A DNA stretch of 6,581 nt from Bacteroidales bacterium UBA6207 (GCA_002421995.1 DISP01000233.1:1-6581), one strand, 5' to 3'; numbered from the stretch's first letter, positions 1-6,581 are shown. The notes: generated by a model not told the origin, from the letters alone. Program-made: numbers and translations.

Positions 1-3
1 GGC

Positions 4-2973
4 CTACTGAAAAAGGATTTGTTGCAGAACGGGTATAAGTAGCTGTGATTTAATTGGTTTGGCAATATATCCATCGCAACCGGCCTCGAGACATGCGTCT
101 TTTTCGTTTGTCATGGCAAAAGCAGTTTGTGCAATCACTGGCAGTTCAGGTCTTATTTGCTTGATAACCCGTGTTGCTTCATAGCCGTTCATACCGGGCA
201 GTTGAATGTCCATTAAAACGAGGTCGAGCTGTTCTGTTTCTTCACAGATTTGAATAGCCCGATGCCCCTCGATAGCTCTTATTACATTCATTCCCAGCGA
301 TTCAAGTATTATTTTCAGCAAGTCGAAGTTCGAATCCACGTCTTCAACCACAAGCACATTTTTGCCTTTCAAATCCATCACGGTCATTTGGTCATCCTGC
401 AAAACACGCTGGTTTTCGGGTGTCCCAAACGTTGCCGGCAGAAAAATGTTAACGGTTGTACCATAGCCTGCCTCGGAGTGAATGTTTATGTTTCCATTCA
501 TCAGTTTCACTATCTGTTCAACAATGCTGAGGCCAAGGCCCGCGCCCGGATACACCATACCCGAGCCTTCATGAATTTTCGTAAAGCGTTTAAAGAGCAA
601 ATGTTTTTTTGTTTCGGGGATGCCAATACCGGTATCGGTCATATAAAGGTGTATGAGGGGCTCGTTTGCCTGGTTACGCACAACCTTAAATCCATACGAG
701 ATGCTTCCTTCACCGGTAAATTTCAGTGCATTATCAAACAGATTGGTCATTACCTGCCTGATTCTTTGTTTATCGGATATAAACAATTGTTCGCCTGTCG
801 GCACCTGAATTTTTATTGCAAGGTTTTGTTTTCCTCTCGCCTGTGCAAGCCTGAGAAACTCTTCATAAAATGAAGTGAAAAGATTGCCCAGGTTCACTGT
901 TTCTTCATTGATTTGGATGCTGCCCGACTCGATTCTGGAGAGTTCCAGAATATCAGCAATCAAAGTCTGTAACGCATTGCCATTGTCTTTGATATGCCTC
1001 ACAAATGTGCTCAGCTTTTCTTCGCTCAGATTGCCTGCTTCGAGCAATTCGCTAAAACCAATAACTGCATTCAGCGGCGTTCTAATTTCGTGCGACATAT
1101 TCGAAAGAAAGGCACTTTTAAGCCGTTCGGATTCTTCAGCTTTCTGAAGTGCGGCCGTCAGCTGAATTTCGGTTTGTTTTCTCTCAGTGATATCGCGCCC
1201 GATAACAATGAGAGCCCGGCGCTTTCCGTCAGCATGAAAAAGAGGCATTTTGATAACATCATAAACCCTGTCATTTCCGGCCGGATCGGTTATTATTTCA
1301 TCACTACGGATCATTTTGCGTTGTTGCCAGGCCTCCTCATCTGATACCACACATGCCCTGAATGCCATTTCGTTGGACGGACTGCATGGAATGAGGTCAA
1401 TGTCAGTTTTGCCTTTGTAATCAACATTATCGAGTGCAAAAAGTTCCAGGTCGGCTTGATTTGCAATAACCCACCTTCCCAATCCATCTTTAAAACAAAT
1501 TATGTCGGGCATGGCATTGATGAGCAGCATCAGCCGTTCTTCCTGTTCAGCATAGAGTTTCTGGCTTTTGTCAAGTTCGTTTTTTGCATTTTCCAACAAG
1601 GTGTTTTGTTCAGTCAGCAGTGTGTTTAGCTTTTTGTGCTTTTTATACATGCTGAAATAAAGGACAAGGCTTATGAAAAGTATTACCAGGATTAATAAAG
1701 TTATAATCAGTAACTTACGGTTTGTTTCGTTTGTTTCTTTTTGTTGAATAAGGATTTTTTCCTGTATCACTTTTTCTGTCTTAAGTGTTTCAACCTCTTC
1801 TAATTTCTGGTCCATGGCAAAGCGGGCTTCAAGATTTGCCACAGCAGTAGAATCAAAGAGGTCTTTGACAGAATCAAAAACCTGGTGATACAGTTTGAGT
1901 ACCTTAAAAGCTTCTTTGGTGTTTCCAAGATAATCCCAGCTTTTATAAAGTTCTTTCAGAACCAGAATCCGCATTTCGCCATCGGGATAAAACTGAAGGT
2001 CTTCTTCGGCTTTCAAAAAGGCATTTAATGCCTGCCTGTGATTTTGATTCAACAGATGTGTTTTGCCGATTGCATACCATGTGCGCGACACAGGTTTCTT
2101 CAATTCATCAAATAGTTGTAACGTCAGGTTAAGGAAATAGAAAGCTGAATCGGCTCTCTTTTGCTGAAGGTACAGATTGCCAAGGTTTTGAAGTGCATTT
2201 CCTTTTCCGCCAAAATCTCCGGTTTCTTCAGCAATTGAAACACATTCCTTAAATAATCTGCCGGCTTCGGCGTATTTTCCTTCATCCAGCCTGATAAGCC
2301 CCAGGTTGTTTTGAATGGAGAGCATGGATGCTTTGTCACCGAGCGACTTTGCTAATTCGTAGGCATTAGAGAAATACGAAGCTGCTTGTTCATAGGAGCC
2401 AAGGTGCAGGTAAAGCGCACCAATGTTGTTATTTATTTTACCAATACTTTCCTTGTTGTCAATCAAAATGTTGAGTTGCAGTGCTTTGTTATAATAATCA
2501 ACAGCCTTGACATACTGACCAAAATTGACATACAATACCCCGATGTTATTCAGAACTTTTGCCATTTCCACGGTGTCGGCCAATTGCGTAAAAACCGCAA
2601 GAGCAGAATCATAATACAAACCGGCCACTTTTTGCAGTGAAAGCGTATAGGCAGCTACACCGGCACTTTTGTATGCCAAAGCCAGCCCATTTGTATTTGC
2701 ATGCTGTTTAGCAACTTTGATACCCATCAAACTTAGGGTGTAGGATTTTTCCGGGGTTTTTGAAAGAAATGTCTTTGAAAGAAAAAGGTAATCTTCGAGC
2801 GATTCAGGAGGCTTATTGCCAAAATCCTCACCGGAGAGTTGCAGCTTCGACAGTGAGTCGGACTGTGCAGTGGTTTCGGCAGCCACAAAGAATAACAGAA
2901 GCAGCAGCACCGGCATTTTTAACTTGCAATATGCAGATATTCTGTTTATTGAATGAAATATTGATGTATTCAT
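4..2973 (-). CDS. Hybrid sensor histidine kinase with periplasmic TPR sensor, PAS, HisKA, HATPase and receiver domains
   Basis: The 989-residue protein is an inner-membrane hybrid kinase; its ligand is unknown. A hydrophobic segment at residues 20-33, with a possible cleavage site after TTA36, acts as signal peptide. TPR helices span about 98-366. A basic and acidic helical stretch (385-420) leads to one membrane span (421-440), a second helical linker (443-483) and a PAS domain (about 484-598, ending RDITERK). HisKA carries SHEIRTPLNA with phospho-acceptor H628. The HATPase has N-box N744 and N748, G1 box DTGIGI (780-785), F box LFKRF (793-797) and G2 box GAGLGLS (810-816). The C-terminal receiver (871-987) has E877, D878, phospho-acceptor D922, T950 and K972, so every catalytic residue is present. 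The topology implies periplasmic TPRs and a cytoplasmic kinase. The ATG start overlaps the upstream gene's stop as ATGA, which supports this start; M20 is an alternative giving a shorter signal peptide. There is no HTH output domain, so an HPt protein or another response regulator is presumably the partner. Family is certain; signal and output are unknown. Confidence 0.95.
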   Translation of the reverse strand: MNTSIFHSINRISAYCKLKMPVLLLLLFFVAAETTAQSDSLSKLQLSGEDFGNKPPESLEDYLFLSKTFLSKTPEKSYTLSLMGIKVAKQHANTNGLALAYKSAGVAAYTLSLQKVAGLYYDSALAVFTQLADTVEMAKVLNNIGVLYVNFGQYVKAVDYYNKALQLNILIDNKESIGKINNNIGALYLHLGSYEQAASYFSNAYELAKSLGDKASMLSIQNNLGLIRLDEGKYAEAGRLFKECVSIAEETGDFGGKGNALQNLGNLYLQQKRADSAFYFLNLTLQLFDELKKPVSRTWYAIGKTHLLNQNHRQALNAFLKAEEDLQFYPDGEMRILVLKELYKSWDYLGNTKEAFKVLKLYHQVFDSVKDLFDSTAVANLEARFAMDQKLEEVETLKTEKVIQEKILIQQKETNETNRKLLIITLLILVILFISLVLYFSMYKKHKKLNTLLTEQNTLLENAKNELDKSQKLYAEQEERLMLLINAMPDIICFKDGLGRWVIANQADLELFALDNVDYKGKTDIDLIPCSPSNEMAFRACVVSDEEAWQQRKMIRSDEIITDPAGNDRVYDVIKMPLFHADGKRRALIVIGRDITERKQTEIQLTAALQKAEESERLKSAFLSNMSHEIRTPLNAVIGFSELLEAGNLSEEKLSTFVRHIKDNGNALQTLIADILELSRIESGSIQINEETVNLGNLFTSFYEEFLRLAQARGKQNLAIKIQVPTGEQLFISDKQRIRQVMTNLFDNALKFTGEGSISYGFKVVRNQANEPLIHLYMTDTGIGIPETKKHLLFKRFTKIHEGSGMVYPGAGLGLSIVEQIVKLMNGNINIHSEAGYGTTVNIFLPATFGTPENQRVLQDDQMTVMDLKGKNVLVVEDVDSNFDLLKIILESLGMNVIRAIEGHRAIQICEETEQLDLVLMDIQLPGMNGYEATRVIKQIRPELPVIAQTAFAMTNEKDACLEAGCDGYIAKPIKSQLLIPVLQQILFQ

Positions 2974-3419
2974 AACTTGCCTGATATTTGCAAAAGTTGA
3001 GAGTATGTTGGAATATTATCTAAAAACCGGATTTCCAGTGTTTCAGGATTAACCTCCAGAAAGAAGATCGAAAGACCATTGGTTACAAGTAGAAATTTAA
3101 CCTGAAGCGACATATTGTAACGTACAATCTGATCAAAAACACCTTGGTTCAATTGCACATGTTTTGCCTTGCACTCAACAATCATCAGCGGGCTGGCATC
3201 GGGCGCAAAAACCGTCAGATCCGTACGTTTGCTCAAACCATTGAGCTTGAAGGAATGTTCAACAGCCATCAGTCCCGGCGGCATAAGCTTTTCTGTTACC
3301 AGATGATGCATCGTCAACTGCCTCACCTCTTCTTCAGGTGTTAAGGCAACATATTTTTTCCGGATAGGGTCAAAAACCTCTCTCCGGCCATCGTTTTCGC
3401 GTATTTGAAACCATTTCAC
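2970..3419 (-). CDS. Stand-alone HsdR N-terminal-like PD-(D/E)xK protein (HSDR_N_2 type)
   Basis: This 149-residue protein corresponds only to the nuclease-fold N-terminal domain of type I restriction subunit HsdR. Visible motifs are an early acidic residue in TPEEEVRQ (E31), D67 in KRTDLTVF, E82-x-K84 in IVECKAK, and QxxxY as Q97-IVR-Y101, followed by a TNG turn (113-115). Together they form a complete RecB/HsdR-like metal-binding centre, so activity is plausible but unproven. It has no helicase motor, specificity subunit or methyltransferase beside it. The first codon is GTG. An in-frame TGA lies 18 bases upstream with no ATG between, and the next methionine (M37) would remove E31, so GTG is the best start. 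No Shine-Dalgarno is visible. The stop overlaps the kinase start by 4 bases, so the two are co-transcribed and probably translationally coupled. I recall this family as a common neighbour of holA in Bacteroidota; here holA lies about 1 kb away on the other strand. Nuclease function is inferred from motifs only. Confidence 0.85.
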   Translation of the reverse strand: MKWFQIRENDGRREVFDPIRKKYVALTPEEEVRQLTMHHLVTEKLMPPGLMAVEHSFKLNGLSKRTDLTVFAPDASPLMIVECKAKHVQLNQGVFDQIVRYNMSLQVKFLLVTNGLSIFFLEVNPETLEIRFLDNIPTYSQLLQISGKL

Positions 3420-3459
3420 CGTCGCTGCTGCTGTTCATTGAGTTCGTAAAGTTATACCT

Positions 3460-3469
3460 TTTGGCCAAA
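3460..3469. repeat. Perfect 10-bp palindrome TTTGGCCAAA, possible operator
   Basis: The palindrome lies 41-50 bases upstream of the nuclease gene's GTG. TATA flanks it on both sides (3453-3456 and 3471-3474), but the left copy is offset by two bases, so the wider dyad is imperfect. On the minus strand it overlaps the imperfect -7 word TATACTTTG, a position where a bound regulator could block transcription. Ten-base palindromes do arise by chance and no second copy was noticed in the window, so an operator role is speculative. Confidence 0.25.
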
Positions 3470-3592
3470 GTATATCCGGAAATTCTAATCTAAATTTTTT
3501 TCAAAGCATTTTTGCAATTGATTTACAACGAAATAGTTAAGCTTTTTGGTTAACAGATTTATTCCGAAATACTGCCTCACCCGGTCTTATTT

Positions 3593-3627
3593 TTGCCCGA
3601 ACAGCAAAGCTATGTTTTGTATATTTG
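3593..3627 (+). promoter_or_regulatory. Candidate Bacteroidota-type promoter for the AMN-holA operon
   Basis: TATATTTG at 3620-3627 matches the Bacteroidota -7 element TAnnTTTG exactly. A TTG at 3593-3595 could be the -33 element, but the 24-base spacing is slightly longer than the usual range of about 17-23. Transcription would start near 3634 and give a leader of about 50 bases before the ATG at 3686. A second exact -7 word, TATTTTTG at 3588-3595, overlaps this -33 and could be an alternative promoter, but it has no TTG at a fitting distance. The prediction rests on motif and position alone. Confidence 0.45.
3605..3612 (-). promoter_or_regulatory. Candidate -7 element for the nuclease/kinase operon
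   Basis: Read on the minus strand this is TAGCTTTG, an exact TAnnTTTG match. It points towards the nuclease gene and would give a leader of about 180 bases. No TTG lies at a suitable -33 distance, which weakens the call. A closer but imperfect alternative is TATACTTTG at 3474-3466 on the minus strand, with one extra spacer base, overlapping the palindrome at 3460-3469. Either or neither may be used. Confidence 0.25.
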
Positions 3628-3685
3628 TAGATTGATTTAATAAATTCCGCGTAAACATTCATTATTTGCGCTAAACCCGAAAGCA

Positions 3686-4456
3686 ATGAAAACCAAGAAA
3701 GAGATCACTGAGAACTGGTTGCCGAGATATACCGGGCAGACATTAGGCGATTTTGGGCAATATATTTTGTTGACCAATTTTAACCAATACCTCGAACTTT
3801 TTGCCGAATGGCACAATGTACCGATTGTTGGGCAGGATTTTCCGATGCCTTGCGCCACATATGGTGATATAACGATCATCAACTTCAGCATGGGCAGTGC
3901 AAATGCGGCAACTATTATGGATCTTTTAGGTGCGATTCATCCAAAAGCTGTGTTATTTCTTGGAAAATGTGGTGGGTTAAAAAAGAAAAACCAGGTAGGC
4001 GATTTGATTTTACCCATCGCTGCCATACGCGGTGAAGGTACTTCTAATGATTATTTGCCAGTCGAAGTGCCTGCGCTTCCTGCATTTAGCCTTCAAAAAG
4101 CTATTTCGAGCACCATTCGTGAACACGGACGAGATTATTGGACCGGGACGGTATACACCACCAACCGCAGGGTTTGGGAACACGACGATGAGTTTAAAGA
4201 CTACCTTATCAAAACCAGAAGCATGGCCGTGGACATGGAAACAGCCACGATTTTTGTTGTTGGTTTTGCCAATGAAATTCCTACCGGCGCATTGCTCCTT
4301 GTTTCTGACCAACCTATGGTTCCCGAGGGGGTTAAAACTTCTGAAAGCGACAAAAGAGTGAATCAGCGTTTTGTTCACGAGCATCTTCAGATAGGAATAG
4401 AGTCGCTTCAGCTATTAAGTAGTAATGGCGTGACCGTTAAACATTTGCGTTTTTAA
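3686..4456 (+). CDS. amn: AMP nucleosidase, short AMN-like form
   Basis: The predicted enzyme hydrolyses AMP to adenine and ribose 5-phosphate in the cytoplasm, in purine salvage and adenylate balance. The 256 residues make one PNP/UDP-phosphorylase fold domain. Visible motifs are SMGSANAA (68-75), LGKCGG (92-97), VGDLILP (104-110), the ribose-contact segment VDMETATIF with M184 and E185, and SDQP (207-210), where D208 is the likely catalytic acid. The classical E. coli Amn is nearly twice as long, with an extra N-terminal regulatory domain; this protein has only the catalytic part, as in the AMN-like family I know from Bacteroidota. The ATG at 3686 has no strong Shine-Dalgarno, which is normal for the phylum. 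The stop is one base from the holA start, so the two form an operon. A related nucleoside phosphorylase activity cannot be excluded by sequence reading. Confidence 0.88.
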   Translation: MKTKKEITENWLPRYTGQTLGDFGQYILLTNFNQYLELFAEWHNVPIVGQDFPMPCATYGDITIINFSMGSANAATIMDLLGAIHPKAVLFLGKCGGLKKKNQVGDLILPIAAIRGEGTSNDYLPVEVPALPAFSLQKAISSTIREHGRDYWTGTVYTTNRRVWEHDDEFKDYLIKTRSMAVDMETATIFVVGFANEIPTGALLLVSDQPMVPEGVKTSESDKRVNQRFVHEHLQIGIESLQLLSSNGVTVKHLRF

Positions 4457-4457
4457 A

Positions 4458-5462
4458 ATGGCATTAACTTACGAACAGATAGCATCCAATATCAGGCACA
4501 AAGTCTTTCACCCGATCTATTTTTTGATGGGTGAGGAGCCCTATTTCATTGACTCCCTCACCGAGCTGCTTGAGGAGCATGTTTTGGAAGAGGTGTACAA
4601 ATCATTCAATTTGCTTGTAATGTATGGCCGCGATGTGGATGCAGCTACAATTGCCAACCAGGCACGAACCTATCCGATGTCGGGCAATTATCAGCTCATC
4701 ATCGTGAAGGAAGCGCAAGATGTGAAAGACCTTGAAAAGCTCGAAAACTACCTTGGAACTTTTCCAGAAAGTACAATTCTGGTTATTAATTACAAGTATA
4801 AAAAAATTGATGGCCGGAAATCATTTGCAAAAACGCTTGACAAAAAGGGAATTCTTTTCGAGTCGAAAAGGCTCTATGAGAATAATATTCCTGACTGGAT
4901 CAATAAATATCTGCAAAACAGAAATTATTCGATCAGTCCGAAAGCATCTCAGATTATGTCTGATTTTCTTGGCAACGACCTGAGTAAGGTTAAAAATGAA
5001 TTGGAAAAACTGATGATTTCATTGCCCTCAGGTTCGAAAATTACAGAAAAGGAAGTTGAAGAAAAAATCGGCATTTCAAAGGATTTCAATGTGTTTGAGC
5101 TGCAAAAGGCACTTGGAAGAAAGGATATTGTCAAAACAAACCAGATCGTCAATTATTTTGGTGCCAACAAAAAAGACAACCCCCTGGTGATGGTCGTAAC
5201 GATACTCTATAGTTTTTTTACCAAGCTCCTGAGATACCACTACGCCACAGACAAATCAAAAAACAATATAGCGAGTGTGCTGGGTGTGAATCCTTTCTTT
5301 GTTGGTGATTATCAGGAGGCTGCCTCAAATTACAGCATTGCCTCAATAGTGCAGATAATTGCTGTTTTGCGGGAATATGACCTTAAATCGAAAGGCTATG
5401 GCAGCAATGGGGTTGACGATGCCGAGCTGTATCAGGAAATGATTTATAAGATATTGCATTAA
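4458..5462 (+). CDS. holA: DNA polymerase III subunit delta
   Basis: Delta is the clamp-loader subunit that binds and opens the beta sliding clamp so it can be placed on primed DNA. The 334-residue length is normal for the family. The N-terminal domain shows the family signature YFLMGEEPYFID (21-32), followed by the degenerate AAA+ fold, including YPMSGNYQLIIVKEAQ (72-87). The middle domain includes DFLGNDLSKVKNELEKL (169-185). The C-terminal collar domain runs from about 211 (NVFELQKAL) to the end, with the characteristic SKGYGSNG and ELYQEMIYKIL segments (311-333). No P-loop is expected, because delta does not bind ATP. The start ATG is one base after the AMP nucleosidase stop, so the gene is read from the same transcript. 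It converges on the acyl-CoA synthetase gene across 20 bases. The subunit is essential in well-studied bacteria. Confidence 0.94.
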   Translation: MALTYEQIASNIRHKVFHPIYFLMGEEPYFIDSLTELLEEHVLEEVYKSFNLLVMYGRDVDAATIANQARTYPMSGNYQLIIVKEAQDVKDLEKLENYLGTFPESTILVINYKYKKIDGRKSFAKTLDKKGILFESKRLYENNIPDWINKYLQNRNYSISPKASQIMSDFLGNDLSKVKNELEKLMISLPSGSKITEKEVEEKIGISKDFNVFELQKALGRKDIVKTNQIVNYFGANKKDNPLVMVVTILYSFFTKLLRYHYATDKSKNNIASVLGVNPFFVGDYQEAASNYSIASIVQIIAVLREYDLKSKGYGSNGVDDAELYQEMIYKILH

Positions 5463-5482
5463 AAAAGTCGTACGATCCAAGA

Positions 5483-6581
5483 CTAAGCGAACAAAGTTTC
5501 AATTTTATCCTTGTATTTTTCGCAGATATAAGCTCTTTTAAGTTTCAGATTTGCAGTGAGTTCGCCGGTGGCCACAGACCATTCATGATCAACGAGGTCG
5601 AACTTTTTGATTTGTTCGAAATCGCCGAAATGACGGTTTAACAGGTCAATTTCTTTCTTAATAACGAATCTGACGTCTTTGTTAAGAATCATCTCGGCTT
5701 CGGTGGTGTATTTGATGCTGTTTTTTCTGCACCAAACTCTAAGGTGTTCAAAATCTGGAACAATAAGTGCTGCGGCAAACTTCTGATGTTCTCCGACAAC
5801 AAAAATTCCATCAATGAAAGCCGATTCTTTAAACTTATTTTCGATGAGTGCGGGGCTTATATATTTACCCATCGAGGTTTTGAAGATTTCCTTGATCCTG
5901 CCTGTAATGCGCAGATAGCCATCGCTGAGCACCCCTTTGTCGCCGGTATGAAACCAACCATCCTCATCCAAAACAGTTTTGGTGAGCTCCGGGTTCTTGT
6001 AGTAGCCTTGCATCACATTAGGTCCCTGAACCATTATTTCTCCTTCATCAGAAATTTTCACGTTAACATTTTCGATAGGTTTGCCAACGGTTCCCGGGTT
6101 TATTCCTTTGTTTCCGAGGGTGTTGACAGCAATCACAGGCGATGTTTCGGTGAGACCATATCCCTCCAGAACGGGAATCTGAGCTGCCGTAAAAACCTTG
6201 ATCAGGCGCGGCTGCAACGCAGCACCTCCCGAAACAATCACACGCATCTTTCCGCCAAGAGCCTCGCGCCATTTGCTGAAAACTAATTTGTTGGCAATAG
6301 TGAGCTTGAGGTCAAACCACCAACCCTGGTTTTCCATCGGCTCAAACTGATGCCCTGTTTTGACTGCCCAGAGGAATATTTTCTTTTTAAAGCCTTTGGT
6401 CTTCAGGCCTTTTGACATGATTTTATCATACACTTTCTCGAGCAGCCGCGGCACAGTTGTCAATATCTCTGGCGAAACCTCACGGATGTTATCGGCAATG
6501 GTTCCCATATTTTCGGCATAATAGATAGCAACGCCGAGGTAGTGATACACATAAATATTCATGCGTTCATACACATGGCAG
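5483..6581 (-). CDS. Long-chain acyl-CoA synthetase, FadD15-type (C-terminal part, runs off the window)
   Basis: This AMP-forming ligase activates fatty acids to acyl-CoA through an acyl-adenylate. The gene is open through the right edge: the first complete codons read C-H-V-Y-E-R-M, the family's internal (L)xHVYERM segment. The GTG at 6574-6572 is therefore an internal valine, not a start. About 365 residues are present; full-length members have roughly 600. Numbering from that valine, motifs seen are SGGAAL (115-120), the adenylate-binding GYGLTETSP (138-146), DGWFHTGD (205-212) with the ribose-binding aspartate, GRIKEIF (225-231), SMGKYISP (234-241) and the C-terminal TANLKLKR (340-347), which holds the candidate catalytic lysine. 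The P-loop-like STSGTTG motif lies outside the window. The chain ends normally at TAG (5485-5483). Nothing looks broken. Chain-length preference cannot be read from the sequence, and the gene's transcription is unrelated to its left neighbours. Confidence 0.93.
   Translation of the reverse strand, partial: CHVYERMNIYVYHYLGVAIYYAENMGTIADNIREVSPEILTTVPRLLEKVYDKIMSKGLKTKGFKKKIFLWAVKTGHQFEPMENQGWWFDLKLTIANKLVFSKWREALGGKMRVIVSGGAALQPRLIKVFTAAQIPVLEGYGLTETSPVIAVNTLGNKGINPGTVGKPIENVNVKISDEGEIMVQGPNVMQGYYKNPELTKTVLDEDGWFHTGDKGVLSDGYLRITGRIKEIFKTSMGKYISPALIENKFKESAFIDGIFVVGEHQKFAAALIVPDFEHLRVWCRKNSIKYTTEAEMILNKDVRFVIKKEIDLLNRHFGDFEQIKKFDLVDHEWSVATGELTANLKLKRAYICEKYKDKIETLFA

Larger units (their letters stand above)
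3420..3685. other. Divergent intergenic region between the nuclease/kinase and AMN/holA operons
   Basis: This 266-bp gap separates two operons that are read away from each other, so it should contain both promoters. It is AT-rich, with T runs around 3494-3501 and 3591-3594. I see no convincing protein-coding ORF, tRNA or rho-independent terminator. It holds three exact matches to TAnnTTTG (plus strand at 3588-3595 and 3620-3627, minus strand at 3605-3612) and a TTTGGCCAAA palindrome at 3460-3469. A weak 5-bp inverted repeat (GTTAA at 3536-3540 and TTAAC at 3550-3554) is probably chance. Confidence 0.7.

Noticed and set aside
250..873. Long plus-strand open frame of 207 codons
   Set aside because: It lies wholly antisense to the receiver and ATPase domains of the kinase, its protein resembles no family I know, and the minus-strand reading has complete catalytic motifs.
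2970..3419. Type I restriction-modification locus
   Set aside because: Only the HsdR N-terminal-like domain is present. No methyltransferase, specificity or helicase sequence occurs nearby, so calling a restriction system is not supported.
3372..3437. Minus-strand mini-ORF starting ATG at 3437, upstream of the nuclease GTG
   Set aside because: It is in a different frame from the nuclease gene, encodes about 22 low-complexity residues and has no ribosome binding site. It was considered as an alternative start, but an in-frame TGA blocks extension of the nuclease frame.
3536..3554. GTTAA/TTAAC inverted repeat as a terminator or operator
   Set aside because: The stem is only 5 A/T-rich pairs with a 9-base loop and no following T run; it is readily expected by chance in AT-rich DNA.
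3637..3891. Minus-strand open frame of 84 codons covering the AMP nucleosidase start
   Set aside because: Most of it overlaps the AMP nucleosidase coding sequence, it has no recognisable domain, and it ends inside the promoter region.
4010..4384. Minus-strand and plus-strand open frames inside the AMP nucleosidase gene
   Set aside because: These are out-of-frame shadows of a gene with clear family motifs.
5744..6286. Plus-strand open frame of 180 codons
   Set aside because: It is antisense to the acyl-CoA synthetase, whose motifs run without a break through the same bases.
6572..6574. GTG as the start of the acyl-CoA synthetase
   Set aside because: The frame stays open to the window edge and the preceding codons (Cys-His) fit the family's internal HVYERM motif, so the gene is truncated by the window rather than short.

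Overview
The window looks like a chromosomal housekeeping segment from a member of the Bacteroidota. The evidence is the protein style (a periplasmic-TPR hybrid histidine kinase, a short AMN-like AMP nucleosidase, a FadD15-type acyl-CoA ligase), the lack of clear Shine-Dalgarno sequences before the starts, and matches to the Bacteroidota promoter -7 element TAnnTTTG in the only sizeable intergenic gap. Family or genus cannot be fixed from this sequence. No RNA gene, insertion sequence, CRISPR array or prophage gene was seen.

Layout. Positions 4-3419 hold a two-gene minus-strand operon. The first gene is a small stand-alone HsdR-N-like PD-(D/E)xK protein (2970-3419, GTG start). Its stop codon overlaps by 4 bases (ATGA) the start of a 989-residue hybrid sensor kinase (4-2973). 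Positions 3420-3685 are a 266-bp divergent intergenic region that must hold the promoters for both directions; it contains three exact TAnnTTTG words and one short palindrome. Positions 3686-5462 hold a plus-strand pair separated by one base: a short AMP nucleosidase and the DNA polymerase III delta subunit (holA). After a 20-bp convergent gap, 5483-6581 is the C-terminal part of a long-chain acyl-CoA synthetase on the minus strand. Its N-terminus lies beyond the right edge of the window.

How the genes relate. HolA is the clamp-loader subunit that opens the sliding clamp. The AMP nucleosidase cleaves AMP to adenine and ribose 5-phosphate, and the ligase activates fatty acids to acyl-CoA. The kinase is a complete signal-transduction protein (periplasmic TPR sensor, one membrane span, PAS, HisKA, HATPase, receiver) with no DNA-binding output of its own in the window. 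The orphan nuclease-fold protein beside holA has all the residues expected of a RecB/HsdR-type nuclease centre but no restriction-modification partner. I recall this family often sitting next to holA in Bacteroidota, which would suggest a DNA-maintenance role rather than host defence. I see no clearly novel multi-gene system. The points most worth following are the orphan nuclease, its translational coupling to the kinase, and the promoter arrangement between the two operons.
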